Counted from the stretch's first letter, positions 27,219-40,859 are shown. The stretch: 64,000 bases of DNA from Blasia pusilla (GCA_050084515.1 CM114272.1:47926001-47990000); one strand, 5' to 3'. Numbers and translations: made by a program. The notes: a model not told the origin generated them from the sequence alone.

Positions 27219-27722
27219 CTAGAGCAAGCTGTACGTCCGCTTCACCCCAAAGTGACCCAACTTCTCATGGGCATGCTGCACTAGTTGTGCTCTCTGCAAA
27301 GGATGTGGCACTATGCGTACTCTACCATCCTCCCAAACCCTCAAAACATGTGTCCCCTCCCAACTGAACCGTCTGGCCCGCTGTAGGATCCGATCCCGCT
27401 CTCTAGCACCCACGGTGCTCGCAACGCTGCCAATACAAAGGTACTCCAAGACTACTCCATCATCATGAATATCTTGGCCACATGTCGTCTCCTCACTAGC
27501 CTCGGGATCCAAGGACTCTCCACTAGACCTCGCCATCAAAGTCTTCACATTTTGGCTCTCCATAGCCAACATGCCTAAATAGGCTGAGGCGTGCCATCCT
27601 GGCACTGCCTCCTCATCACTCTCTCCATGCCATCGAGCTCCAGTCGCATCTCGCTTACTCGGGCATGGGTTACGACTCAGCCTATCTGCATCTTGGTTGA
27701 GTGTCCCAGGTCTATGTACCAC
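27219..27722 (-). pseudogene. Gypsy RNase H-integrase connection and integrase zinc finger start
   Basis: The 167-residue frame starts VHRPGTLNQDADRLSRNP, the segment at the end of Gypsy RNase H (normally ..HxPGxxNxxADxLSR). It ends LVQHAHEKLGHFGVKRTYSLL, which supplies the two histidines of the integrase HHCC finger. A TAG just after LL (at about 27217) separates it from the cysteines. Confidence 0.87.
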
Positions 27723-27737
27723 CTGAAAATCATACTC

Positions 27738-28120
27738 CTACAACAACAGAGCCCATCTCGCAAGCTTCCCTATAAGCTTTTTGGACTCCATCCACCACTT
27801 CAGTGGTTGATGATCAGTGATGATGGTAAAGGGGTTGCCGAATAAGTAACACCTGAAATGCGCGACAACCCACATTGTAGCCAAGCACTCACCCTCATAC
27901 GAGCTGTACTTTGCCTCTGCAATGTTGTTTGAGCGGCTAGCGTAAGCCACCATGAACTCTCTACCCTTATCATCATGCTGGGTGAGCACCGCTCCAAGCC
28001 CCAACATGCTCCAATTTGTGTGCAACTGGAAAGGATGCCCCTTGATCGGTCTCCTCCAGATGGGCGCGGACGTCAACCTGTCCTTGAGCAATTGAAATGC
28101 TTGCTCTTACTCATCCCCCA
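27738..28120 (-). pseudogene. Gypsy RNase H domain
   Basis: The frame contains PIKGHPFQLHTNWSMLGLGA, AVLTQHDDKGREFMVAYASR, YSSYEGECLATMWVVAHFRC and FTIITDHQPLKWW. These are the RNase H landmarks in order, including the catalytic Glu (EGE) and Asp (TDHQ). The first catalytic Asp of the family (usually TDAS) reads TNWS, so the site is damaged. It follows reverse transcriptase and precedes integrase. Confidence 0.87.
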
Positions 28121-28389
28121 AGTGCCACTCGTGATCCACTTTGTTCAGCAAGGTTAGTGGCTTCGCAATCGAACTGAATCCCTTGACGTACCGCCGATAG
28201 AAGTTCGCCAATCCCATGAATGCGCGAACATGCTTCACATCTGTAGGGCGTGGAATGCGTGAGATAGCCTCCACCTTTGTCGGTTGAACACCAAGGCCCC
28301 CTCGGTATATCGTATGACCAAAGTACTCAATCTAGTCGTAGAAGAACTTGCACTTTCCTGGATGTAGCTTCAGCCCATGTAATTGCAAT

Positions 28390-28930
28390 CATCAAAACAC
28401 CTCTTCTAGATGTTGCTCATGCTCCTCAACCGTGGCGCTAAATACTACGATGTCATCAATATAACACCAAGCAAAATCCAGACCAGCCAAGATCCTATCC
28501 ATGAACCTCTGAAACTTAGCCGGGATGTTCCTTAACCCAAATGGTAAGAACCGCCACTGGTACAAATAATCCATCATGTGAGGATAGATGCCCCAAAATG
28601 CCATGTTATGCCTGTCCTTCAATCTGATAGGCAGCTGATGGTATCCGACTTGCAAATCCAATGAACTGAAGACCTTTGCGTGGCCAATCGCATAAAAAAT
28701 CTCCTCAAGGATGGACATGGCATACCTATCAGACTTTGTATGACGATTGATAGGTCGGTAATCCCCACACATCAGCCTATCCGTCTAGTTGTCATGCACA
28801 TCCTTCTTGGCAGGCATGACAATGGCAGATGCATACTCCCCATGCGACATCTCCACTAGTCTTGCTCCGACCAAGTCCTGGCTCCTACTCTGAATCAGAT
28901 CCCTCTCCATATCACTGTACGTGTAGGGTC
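28390..28930 (-). pseudogene. Gypsy reverse transcriptase
   Basis: The frame at 28392-28772 gives MCGDYRPINRHTKSDRYAMS, FSSLDLQVGYHQLPIR (first catalytic Asp), FLPFGLRNIPAKFQRFM and CYIDDIVVFS (catalytic YIDD). Upstream 28773-28930 reads as the rest of the domain but with TAG for Trp after VHDN and a TGA after DTPIF. Two stops follow the last motif at about 28385. This is a complete-length but dead domain; the same protein is fragmentary at 19927-20175 and 32317-32660. Confidence 0.9.
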
Positions 28931-30470
28931 CTCAGAAGATCGGCGTATCACTTGACAACTCAATGCGGATTCTTGGTCCCTTCAGCGTACCCAAATCCTC
29001 CATGCTAAACGCAAAGCAGCTCCTATAACTCCTGAGGAACTGATGTATTCGGCGCCGCTCTCCTCCTGTCAACTTAGGGCCCATATCTGGCTCCCAAGTC
29101 TCCATCGTGACTACGGTAGGACTCTCGGGCACCGGTGCTTGCTATGATGCAACCCGGTCTCGAACAACAACACTCGCCCGCTCTCCTATAGCCAACTGCA
29201 AACTCTGATCTCCTCCATATGCAGTGCCCGGAACCACGCTCGATGATGTGGCTATCATCTCCTAGCGTACCTGCAAAACATCCCAAGAAGTCCAAGGGTG
29301 TCTCTCCCAATCTCCCTTGGTGTGTAGATCTCCTCGAGTATCGCCCCCAGCCACTGCCTCCACTCTCTCGGTAGCATGGGGCTCACCAACTCAACCGCTG
29401 TGATCTGTCACGATCTCATACGGCGCTGCTCAAGCACTCCCAAGCTGAGGATCCATGTCAAGCAGTTCAGATCCATCGCCTGACCCAAGACATGACGTCG
29501 TGATGCCTCTGACACTCACGGTACTGCCATCACTCTTATGGGAAATCCCATCGCTTGCTCTCTCTCGTCGGCGTTGGGCTCCACCAACCGCTGAACGTGG
29601 TCATCCCAAACCAAGCCAAGACCAGCCTCCTTGTATGCATAGGAAGCGGGAAAACTCATAAACGTGGGCAAGGCTGCCCGTGACGTGCCTACCATGTTGA
29701 CCACAGTCAACGATGGTCAATCATTGTGCCTCAGTGCCTGTGATTGACGACATGGATCCAGAATGGAATCCACTAACAAATGGGAGGGGCGCTTCACTCT
29801 CGCATACGCCCTCCGTAATACCGCATGGGGCACCAAGTTGGTCCACCATAGATACGGGTGAAGGCTCTAGAACCTACACTCGCCGCATCCAAGAACACTG
29901 CTTGGCCGATCCAGGCACGCACCTGATGAGCACTTGTCACCACCCGTGACTTGGAGTCTCCTAAGATCGACACATTCTCCAGAATGTAGGCTAGAGAACC
30001 AGACTGGTGCTCTTGCAACTGCCGTAAGACCCTGAACATCTCCCAAAACAACCTGGACCGAGTGTCAGAAAGGGTATCATCGTAGCACTCCTTGCTACCT
30101 TGGGTTCCTCAGACCCGTCATGCTCCGGTACAAACACCTCGCTCCATGCGGTCTGCACGTGCTCATCTTCCAATCGTCGAAGCTCCTCAGTCGAGCCCCA
30201 CAACGGCATTTCTCCTCCATGGAATGATGCGGCTACCATAACACTCCTCTCCATAGAAATGTCAGGAACGGGAGTATCCTCTGCATGGACATGTCCCTCA
30301 ATCAAATCACCAGGCCAAGTGACGGCATTGCTAAATGCTCCTAAGGTTGCCACCTCTCCTAGCCGACGCTCGATCACTGCACTTGTGAATCGAACAAGTA
30401 ATAAGCTAAGGCGCCTATCACTTGACTGCCATCCTGGTCTGTAGGACGTTGACTCCTCCCAGTAATTCAG
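28931..30470 (-). pseudogene. Gypsy protease C-terminus and long protease-RT linker
   Basis: The frame at 29991-30479 begins NYWEESTSYRPGWQ and ends in a long acidic and neutral linker; its first 100 residues match 24763-25070 of the plus-strand copy. The frame at 28932-29132 has GGERRRIHQFLRSYRSCFAF and GPRIRIELSSDTPIF, the usual lead into Gypsy reverse transcriptase. The middle (29133-29990) is low-complexity and unassigned. Confidence 0.75.
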
Positions 30471-31098
30471 ACACAACATACATCGCTGTCATCGAACACA
30501 CACACAAACACACACGATTCCATGCTAACTCATGGCATCCATTCATAGAGGCGAGAAGTACCAAAATATCTCCAATCTCTCTTTGTAAAGTAAGATCCAA
30601 TCTCTCTCTACACCATCTCACACCATGGCTCTCAAAGGTGTGCACTCTCTCTCATGTCAAACCAAACCCACTCTTCTAATGAGAGGCTTGGGTTACACTC
30701 ACAAGGAAAGGCACCATAACTCCGTCGCCTTATGCCAAGAGGTTCAACAAAGAGAGAATGAGCTCTTAAGCTGTCTCTCCTTGAGGTATACCCCTCCCCT
30801 CTCCCAAGCTCTCTCCATGGTAACCTATTCTCCCAAGTCACCTCCTTGGCTCTTGACCTGATGTAGGAGATCAAGGGCCACTTACCAAAAAATAGAAAGT
30901 CGATCATATACTGAAAATGGTACTTACCTAAAATAGTAAGTTCCTCAATATAGCTCCAAATGAGCCGAAACGAAGGGAAAACCTGCTCTCTCAGGTTTCC
31001 GGGGGCCTCAACAGGTCATCCTCGACCTACTGAGCCTGTCCTCCACTACTCACAAAGGCGCTCTACTACATCTCATCGATCTATCTTAAAAGACGTGA
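30471..31098 (-). repeat. 5' LTR of the minus-strand Gypsy
   Basis: A 628-bp LTR of the same subfamily as 25074-25713. Its last roughly 25 bp (element sense) and the primer site are deleted, joining LTR directly to pol at 30470. It starts cleanly with the LTR start (gacgtga in complement) against the integrase/PHD segment of the host element. Confidence 0.85.
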
Positions 31099-31102
31099 GA
31101 TA

Positions 31103-31363
31103 TTGGAGGGACGCGATGGTATGGTTTGGAAGGACCATGTGCGTAATTATGCGCCATGTCATCTTCCGAATATTGACGGTACAGGTGATCCGAGCTTAGT
31201 AATAGTTCCTAGAGGCTTGCGGTGTATGTTCTGTGGTTCCACCCATGGTACAGCCACTATGGTAGTGTGTGATGGATGTTCGAGAGGATGGCATATGGTA
31301 TGTTTGACGCCACCTCTCACTAGGGTTCCTCAGGGACGATGGATGTATCCCAAATGTACATAG
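31103..31363 (+). pseudogene. Gypsy integrase C-terminal tail with PHD-finger-like module
   Basis: An 86-codon frame. Residues 1-38 match the tail of the minus-strand integrase (GRDGMVWKDHVRN). Residues 41-85 show Cys41-x2-Cys44-x11-Cys56-x2-Cys59-x4-His64-x2-Cys67-x14-Tyr82-x2-Cys85, with a Trp two residues before position 82. This is the C4HC3 plan of a PHD zinc finger, in which the seventh ligand (Cys) has become Tyr by TGT to TAT; the sister copy keeps Cys there. PHD fingers read histone H3 tails in host chromatin proteins. Here the module follows integrase, where chromoviruses carry a chromodomain, so a role in target choice is a reasonable inference. It ends at a TAG before a non-coding tail and the LTR. 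Confidence 0.8.
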
Positions 31364-31529
31364 AGTAGGTAGTTCTACATTCAGACTTGTGTCTGTGACA
31401 TGGATGACAAGAAGGCGACTAACGATGGGCCACATGAGCACCCGACCTTCGTGCTCTTAGCGTCCGAGAGATGTATGTCATGGTAGGTAGGGATAGATGA
31501 CTATCTAGAGTTAGAGAGACCTAACCACC

Positions 31530-31544
31530 AGCTAGGGGGGTGAT
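31530..31544 (+). other. Gypsy purine-rich tract
   Basis: gctaggggggtg lies directly before the extra LTR-end copy. It is the best candidate for the plus-strand primer of this family. Confidence 0.55.
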
Positions 31545-31669
31545 TGGAGATATGTTGATACTTCTTGTCTCATTGTTTGGATGCCATGAGTTAGCATGGG
31601 ATCGTGCGTGTTGGTGTGTGTTCGGTGACAACGATGTATAATGTGTAGCGATGTGTATGCGTACGACAA
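31545..31669 (+). repeat. Extra copy of the LTR 3' end, upstream of the 3' LTR
   Basis: About 125 bp matching the last part of the following LTR (attggagatat..acgaca), separated from the LTR start by the two bases ac. It has the same arrangement as 25716-25845. Confidence 0.82.
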
Positions 31670-31671
31670 CT

Positions 31672-32316
31672 GTCACGTCTTTTAGGATAGATCGGTGAGA
31701 TCTAGTAGAGCGGCTTCGTGAGTAGTGGAGGACATGCTAAGTAGGTTGAGGATGATATGCTAAAGCCTCGAAAAACCTGAGAGAGCAGGTTTTCCCTTCG
31801 TTTCGGCTTCTTTGGAGCCATATTGAGAAACTTACTATTTTAGGTAAGTACCATTTTGAGTATATGTTCGACTTTATATTTTTGGTAAATGACCCTTGAC
31901 CTCCTACATCAGGTCAAGAGCCAAGGAGGTGACTTGGGAGCATAGGTTATCATGGAGAGAGCTTGGGAGAGGGGAGGGGTATACCTCAAGGAGAGAGAGA
32001 GCTTGAGAGCTCATTCTCTCTTTGTTGAACCTCTTGGCATGAGGCGGCGGAACTATGGTCTTGCTTGCCTTCTTAGTGTAACCCAAGCCTCTCATTAGGA
32101 GAGTGAGTTTGGTTTGACATTGAGAGAGAAATGTGAGAGTGCACACGTGTGAGAACTATGGTGTTGTGAGAGAGATTGAATCTTATTTTATTGGAGATAT
32201 TTTGATACTTCTTGTCTCGTTGTTTGGATGCCATGAGTTTGCATGGAATCATGCGTGTTTGTGTGTGTGTTCGGTGATAGCGATGTATGTTGTGTAGCGA
32301 TGTGTATGTGCACGAC
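31672..32316 (+). repeat. 3' LTR of the plus-strand Gypsy
   Basis: A full-length 645-bp LTR, starting TGTCACGTC and ending GCACGACA. It ends exactly where the old minus-strand reverse transcriptase fragment resumes. Confidence 0.88.
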
Positions 32317-33960
32317 AGAGGATCGATACCTAGAATGTTGTCTCTTACCTCTCTTTTACTCTAATACGTAGTTGATGGTATCCAACTCAAAGATCTAATG
32401 AACCAAAGACCTTTGCATATCCAAGAACGTCAAAGATCTCCTCAAGGCATCAAATACCTATCAAACTTTGTTTGCCAATTTGTAGGCCGCTAATCTCCAT
32501 ACATCCGTTTATTCGTCTAGTTGTCATGTATATCCTTCTTAGCAAGCATGACTTTGGTAAATGCATACTCCACATGCAACATCTCCATTGGTCCTACCTT
32601 AGCCAAGTCATGACTCCTACTCTAGATCAAGGCCTCTCCATATCATTGTACCTATAAGGTTATCGAAAGATTTAGCGTATCAATAGACAACTCAATGGAG
32701 ATGCCTATATCCAAATCTTGCATACTAAATAAAAATCAACTCGTATAAATCCTTAAGAACTGATCCATCCAACACAAATCTCCTCTTTTCAAATTAGGCT
32801 CAATACATGGCTCCTAAGTTTTCTTTGAGACTCCAATAGGACTTTCCAGCTCTCATTTTGGTTGTTACTCTACAACCTTGTTAGTATCAATAGTACTTGA
32901 TTGCTTACCTATAACCATCTCACACATCTTGCCTCTTACTCCTCATCGATGTGTGGAACTATGAATCACACCAACAATAGTAGCGGACATCTCTCGGCAT
33001 ACGTGCATACCATCCATAGAAGTCCATGGATGTCTCTCTCAATCATCTCTCATCTCTCTTTCCCCTATGGTCACACCCCCAACCACTACATGTATCACTT
33101 TGGTAGGAAATTGGCTCACAAGTGCAATAGAGGTGACTTGTTGCAAGCCCATCTGACATTGCTCGAAAAGGGAATGTCCAATCCTGATGCGATCTCAGTC
33201 CTATGCCCTCAGCAAGGAGATATCCTTCAATAAGGAACTCTAGTAATCTTGTACGGATTGACGTAGGTAGCAACTAGGATAATCTTAGTTGCATCTATGC
33301 CACACGTTGAAGTGAGGCTCACCTCACAACCTCATTACGATCCATATACAATAATATTGTACATGCACTCCTTCATATAACACAAGAACCATTCAGGTGT
33401 TGATCCCTTCAAAGAGATCCAACAATCTTACACCCTCCTACAGAATGTGCAACACAACCAGTACTTTGATATCCAAGGGGACAACATAGCACTCCATGCT
33501 ATCTCAAGTTCCTATGATTCGTCTCTATTTGATGCAAAGATATCACTCCACGCCATGTACACGTGCTAAACCGCTAATAATCTATGCCCCATAAAGGCAC
33601 ATCTCCTCCGTGGAATGATGTGGCTGTGATGACACTCCTCTCCATAAGGGTGTCAGTGACAGGTGTGTCCTCTACATGGAAATGACCCTCAATCAAGTAT
33701 CCCATCCATGTGATGGAATTATTGAATGTTAGTAGTGTCACCATCTCTTCTAGTCATTGCTCGATCATCGGACTCATCTCTTTGAAGGGGACAACATCTT
33801 ATAGATGCTGTCCCCTTCAAATACTTCAGGATAAATCCCATTGGATGTAATATTCCTCCACAACCAAGATATTATGTTCAAGATTTGACATGGATCACTA
33901 TCAACTTGGCTCGCATCACAGATTCATCAGTCAGATGTCTTGGTTTAAGCCTTACACAAC
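32317..33960 (-). pseudogene. Old Gypsy reverse transcriptase to protease fragment (right part)
   Basis: The plus-strand sequence follows 28620-28930 of the minus-strand Gypsy (shared phrases such as gtctagttgtcatg and tccatatcattgtac). It then follows the protease-RT linker, up to a segment near 33930 equivalent to the protease C-terminus. It is heavily mutated and has no long frame. Together with 19927-20175 it is the oldest element of the nest. Confidence 0.78.
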
Positions 33961-36790
<2,830 letters not shown>

Positions 36791-36792
36791 TA

Positions 36793-38820
36793 AATTAGTT
36801 AGCATGCATGTGCTTCCGCAGCAAGACGATTTTTTAATAATTAAAAAACAAAATTTCATTTCAAAATTTAAATCTAATTTCAAAATTTTAAATCTTAAAA
36901 GAATAATAACATTTCATTTTAAAATAATTCAACTCCTCCATTAAAATTTAAGTAATACCCAACTCCTCTAAATAATTTCACCCTGAATAAAAGTTCAAAA
37001 AATACTTGCTATTCCCCTTCTTTGTTCACATAAAAATATTATACATTAACTAAATAACTATTTAATTTTAATTTCTAAATTATTTACTTTTTCCAATCAA
37101 TTTCCTTTCACATATGAAATGTGAATTAACATGATTATTTATAAAAATAATCATAGTTTTAATTTTAATATTTAAATATAATTTTTACTTTCTTAAATCT
37201 TAAAGGAGTAATGATATTTCACTCTTCTAAATAATTTCACTCTTTATTTCAAATTTAAATAATATCCCACTCCCCTAAATAATTCATCATTCCATGAAGT
37301 AAAAAAAACATATAGTCCTCCCTCTCTATTCCTCCCATCAAAATAACACTCATTAATTAATAAATTTATTTTATTCTTACATTAAAATTTATTTTATTTT
37401 CCCATCAATATGAATTCAAGAATAAAAGTATTACCATTTTGTCTTATTATCCCATTATTCATTTTCATCTCCCACCCAAATTCATTTTCCTTTCTCGTCA
37501 AATATGAATAATGGAACACTATTTTATCTTATTATCTTAGTGTTTTGCACACATAGGGCCTTGCATGATAATATAGGTTTCTCATAGTACAAATAATAGT
37601 TTTTCTTTGGGTGTGTAACATGATTAATCCCGCTTGAGGCACAATTATGCACTAGTCCCTATAAGTGTTAAACACATGGCTTTAACACTTCTATTGACTC
37701 ACCAAAATATTACTAAAACTTTTATTCATTTCCTCATTTGAAAAATGAAAAAATATTTAGTGTATAATATAATTAGTGACCCTATATGGATAATAAGACA
37801 AAATAGTGGGATGGTAAGAAAAAATAGCAACATTTTCGAATTTTGATTGTGTGGGTAGAGAAAATGAATTTGAGTGGAAAAGGAAATATTTTAATCAATT
37901 AATTAATAATTTAGTTGGCTTATATTATCATAGGGATCCTATGTGTACAGTAAAAAATAGTGGGATAATAAAAAAATAGAAAATTTTATAATTTTACCCT
38001 TAATGAATTTAATGGAGAAGGAATATATATTCTTTCATTTTATTTTAAAATTTGGAAGTAATTAGGAGAATCGAGTATCACTTAAATGTTAAATGAGGAG
38101 TGGAATTATTTAGAAAAGTGGAATTTAATAATTCTTCTAAGATTAAAAAAAATCCATTTAAATTAGTAATGAAGAATATAATCTTTTCAAAAAATAATCA
38201 TCTGAATTCACATATGATATTTGGGAAAGGAAGATGAATTTAAATGGAAAAGGGAGTTGGTTTCATTAATTAAAATAAATTAACTAATAATTTAGTTAGT
38301 GGATATTATTTTGGTGGGAAGGGGAAGAATATTTATTGTTTAAATTTTTCTCGAGGATTGAGATTATTTAGGGAGTTTGCTATTATTTAAAATTTAATTG
38401 AAAAATAGATTTAAATAAAAAGTGAAAGGTTATTACTCTTTACGGCCCCTACAAACACTCCCCATTTTTTTTCTCTCCATCTAGGCTATCCACATGTCCT
38501 CCACACATGTTCACTAATTACTTTCTCGCCCACCCCTCTCAAAGGGCAACATATTGGTTTAATTTTTTTAATTACGGCCTTTATAGACAATCCTTTTTTT
38601 TTTTGTACCATCTAGGCTATCCTCGTGTCCTCCATATATAGGTGTTCACTAATTACTTTCTCTCTCACACCTCTCAAAGGGCCACACACTGATTAGAGAT
38701 TTAAGAAAATAAGATTTTAAATAAGATCTTAAATTAATAAATTAAATTTTGAAATGAAAATTTGAAATTAAAAAAGGATTTTCATTTTTCCGGCACCCAA
38801 CATAGACACCTTGCTAACTA
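36793..38820. mobile_element. 2-kb AT-rich foldback element
   Basis: The left end (attagttagcatgc.. then tccgcagcaag.. then caaaatttcatttcaaaa) is repeated in inverted and diverged form at the right end (ttttgaaatgaaaa.. then ttccggcaccc.. then ccttgctaactagt). Inner phrases also pair, for example tttgtcttattatcccatt near 37440 with aataagacaaaatagtggg near 37795. The arms are therefore about 0.8-1 kb each around a short centre. No transposase frame is present. A related single arm lies at 58505-58805. Confidence 0.65.
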
Positions 38821-38831
38821 GTAAAATTTAA

Positions 38832-40603
38832 TCTATACTATCAACTAAGCACGGGGTTACTAGAAGGGGAAAGAAAGAAAAAATGCCTCTTCATAAGAAG
38901 TGAAGCACTCGATTAAAAAAAGGTACTGTAATCTACTTTTTCCAATCTACCTTTCATTTCATTTTTGGCTCAAAAGGGTGCACAAATGTTCGTATTGGAC
39001 TGGTTAGTGTGATAGTTCCTCTGGTATAAATTGGAGACACGGAGCTTGCACAGCCAAAGTTGTTGTCGATGGAGTCGTATCTATAGGTGGAGGTGAAGTT
39101 GGAGCTTTGGGCCGAGGGAAAGGGAGATCACCCTGAGGTGTATCAATGAGCTCGGGACTATGTTCCATTGAGACAAAGTGCGAAACAAAGAGCAACCAGC
39201 CGAAGGCCAAGGAGATGGCTACGAAGATGCATCGAGAGTGGAGAGGACTACTGTGGCTCGATTTCTCCGTAGTTACTTCCTATTGGTCATGTCTCGAGCG
39301 TACCAAAGAAAGAGAGACAGAGTGAGAGAATTGGAGTATAATTCCTTCTGCCACGAAGAATGTAGCTCCTTACTGAATTTGGATCTGAGTTACGGGGAAA
39401 ATCTCTCGAAACCCTCCTTTTCTTGGTGATGTGGACAAGAAAAGAAGACTGAGAAGATATCAACCACCGCCAGAGGAGATTTCATTGGCGCCTAATGTTG
39501 GACATTTCATGAGGCATTTCACTAATGTTCAAGATTTGGCTCTTCGTGGAAGGGAAGAAAAATTTCTACCCAGCACCCATGCTCACTAAATTCAGATCGC
39601 TCGGTATTGAAACTGATCATCATCTCTCATTATGGTGGCATCCAAAGATCAGAAACTCCCAAGGCTAGCTGTGGCTCCCTCTCAAACCTTTCAATTCCAA
39701 GCTGTCAGATCAGTCACTCGATTCTGCATTGGAGTGGAGATCTACGCAAACCTTTTTGACAAGGAGGCAAATCTCCTCTCTCCTTGAGATCGCAGGAAGT
39801 TTGAGCATCATGGGAGACTCAACCGTGGGGTTCGGTAGAGTCGGCTTGAGATCGTCACTGGGCCACGGCAAGGCAAAGAAGAAGGCAAGGTCCTCGCTTG
39901 GTAGCAAGAGAGGTAAGAAAACAAGCTTGAAGCAGCGAGGCCCTAATTTCTGGATAAGACTTTCTTAGAATGAAACCTAAAAGTGTGGAAACTAAGGATG
40001 GATCCAGTGCGGGTCCAAGGCTGAAAATACAGATTGGGTCAATGGGATCTAAGGGCAACGACGTGCCATATGTGGAGAAACGTGCCAGGCTTTTGGATCG
40101 GCACCCATATCTAGCCAAAATTACCTTTTCCACCACCGCAACCACCCATATGGGTCCATTCATGATGATGCAGATACCTACGTAATGAATGCGCAGGTAT
40201 TCACGCTAAAGATTAGCGATTTAGAAAGAGCCGTTGCGATTGTAAACCGTAGGCCTGTTATCTCGAAATTTTTCTGAGTACCTTTCGCATTTTACTCCTT
40301 GAGCTTTCCTTGAGGCCTCTTACATCCCCAACTAATGTATGAAAAGATCTCGGAAGGCACCACCCTATCTCGAAGCAGAAATCGAAGCACCTCCAGCTCC
40401 ACGAACGCCAACCTCCTCATTCAGCTGGTTTTTTCAAGACCACATACTCCCGCAAGTACAACTAAACCGATGGAACTCCCACCTCCAAGCCACGGGCAAC
40501 TATACAACTCGAAATTCCGGCCGTGACAAAACCATGATCGAGATCTCAATCGGGTATTGTTCTATCATTGCTAAATTGCTAAACGCATGGGCTTTCTTAC
40601 TAG
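38832..40603 (+). mobile_element. Second non-autonomous Helitron, possibly with captured fragments
   Basis: It starts TCTATACTATC after an A and ends aaacgcatgggctttcttaCTAG followed by T. Both ends resemble the Helitron at 15601-17259: the 5' 80 bp share acggggttacta and gaagtgaagcac, and the 3' end shares ttcttactagt. The 3' hairpin is worn down (cgcatggg without a full partner). The inside is less AT-rich than the flanks and contains several medium frames (39178-39429, 39729-39968, 39970-40185, 40339-40623). I cannot assign these to proteins; they may be pieces of captured genes. It ends 100 bp before the foldback upstream of the RPAP2-like gene. Confidence 0.62.
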
Positions 40604-40704
40604 TGTGTTATAACGCGCGCTAGTATTCGATACTCGGAGGCCGTATTAGTTCGAAAAGCTTTTGTTTCCACATACATCTCTCCGTGGGGATTGGCGACGA
40701 CGAC

Positions 40705-40859
40705 GCTATATTTAACTCGGGACGCTGCCATATTTGGCTGGGGCCGTGCACAGAAGGGACGCCGCCTAAGGGCCAAATCTGTACGTCGCGCGACACGCGC
40801 TCGTAACGTCCCGAACGGAAAGATTGCTGAATATGGCGGTGTCTCCGGCTAAATATAGC
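40705..40859. repeat. GC-rich imperfect inverted repeat upstream of the RPAP2-like gene
   Basis: A 35-base arm (40705-40739, gctatatttaa..catatttggct) is matched in inverted orientation at 40826-40859 (gctgaatatggc..taaatatagc) with about 80% identity. The intervening 86 bp also contain inverted phrases (gggacg and cgtccc). A small foldback transposon or a structured promoter segment are both possible. Confidence 0.65.

Larger units (their letters stand above)
25074..31098 (-). mobile_element. Minus-strand Ty3/Gypsy element nested in the plus-strand copy (pol copy)
   Basis: Reading right to left: 5' LTR (30471-31098), protease C-terminus and linker, reverse transcriptase, RNase H, integrase, PHD-like module, purine-rich tract and 3' LTR (25074-25713). 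Gag and the protease core are missing between the LTR and the pol region; the join is at 30470 within NYWEESTSYRPGWQ. Integrase follows RNase H, which is the Gypsy order. LTR sequence (ctcgccttt in LTR sense) places it in a different subfamily from the plus-strand copy. Its flanks do not show a target duplication, and the host element lost about 4.6 kb at the insertion point. Confidence 0.85.
20176..32316 (+). mobile_element. Plus-strand Ty3/Gypsy element, interrupted (gag-protease copy)
   Basis: The element begins with an LTR start (TGTCAAGTC) at 20176, embedded in an older reverse transcriptase sequence, and ends with a full LTR at 31672-32316. It retains a leader, gag (21531-23018), a gag-protease linker and protease (23904-25070). 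The reverse transcriptase, RNase H and integrase core are missing. At 31099 the sequence resumes at the integrase C-terminus and PHD-like module. The gap is occupied by a minus-strand copy of the same family (25074-31098), and a solo LTR sits at 23019-23787. It is non-autonomous as it stands. Confidence 0.83.
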
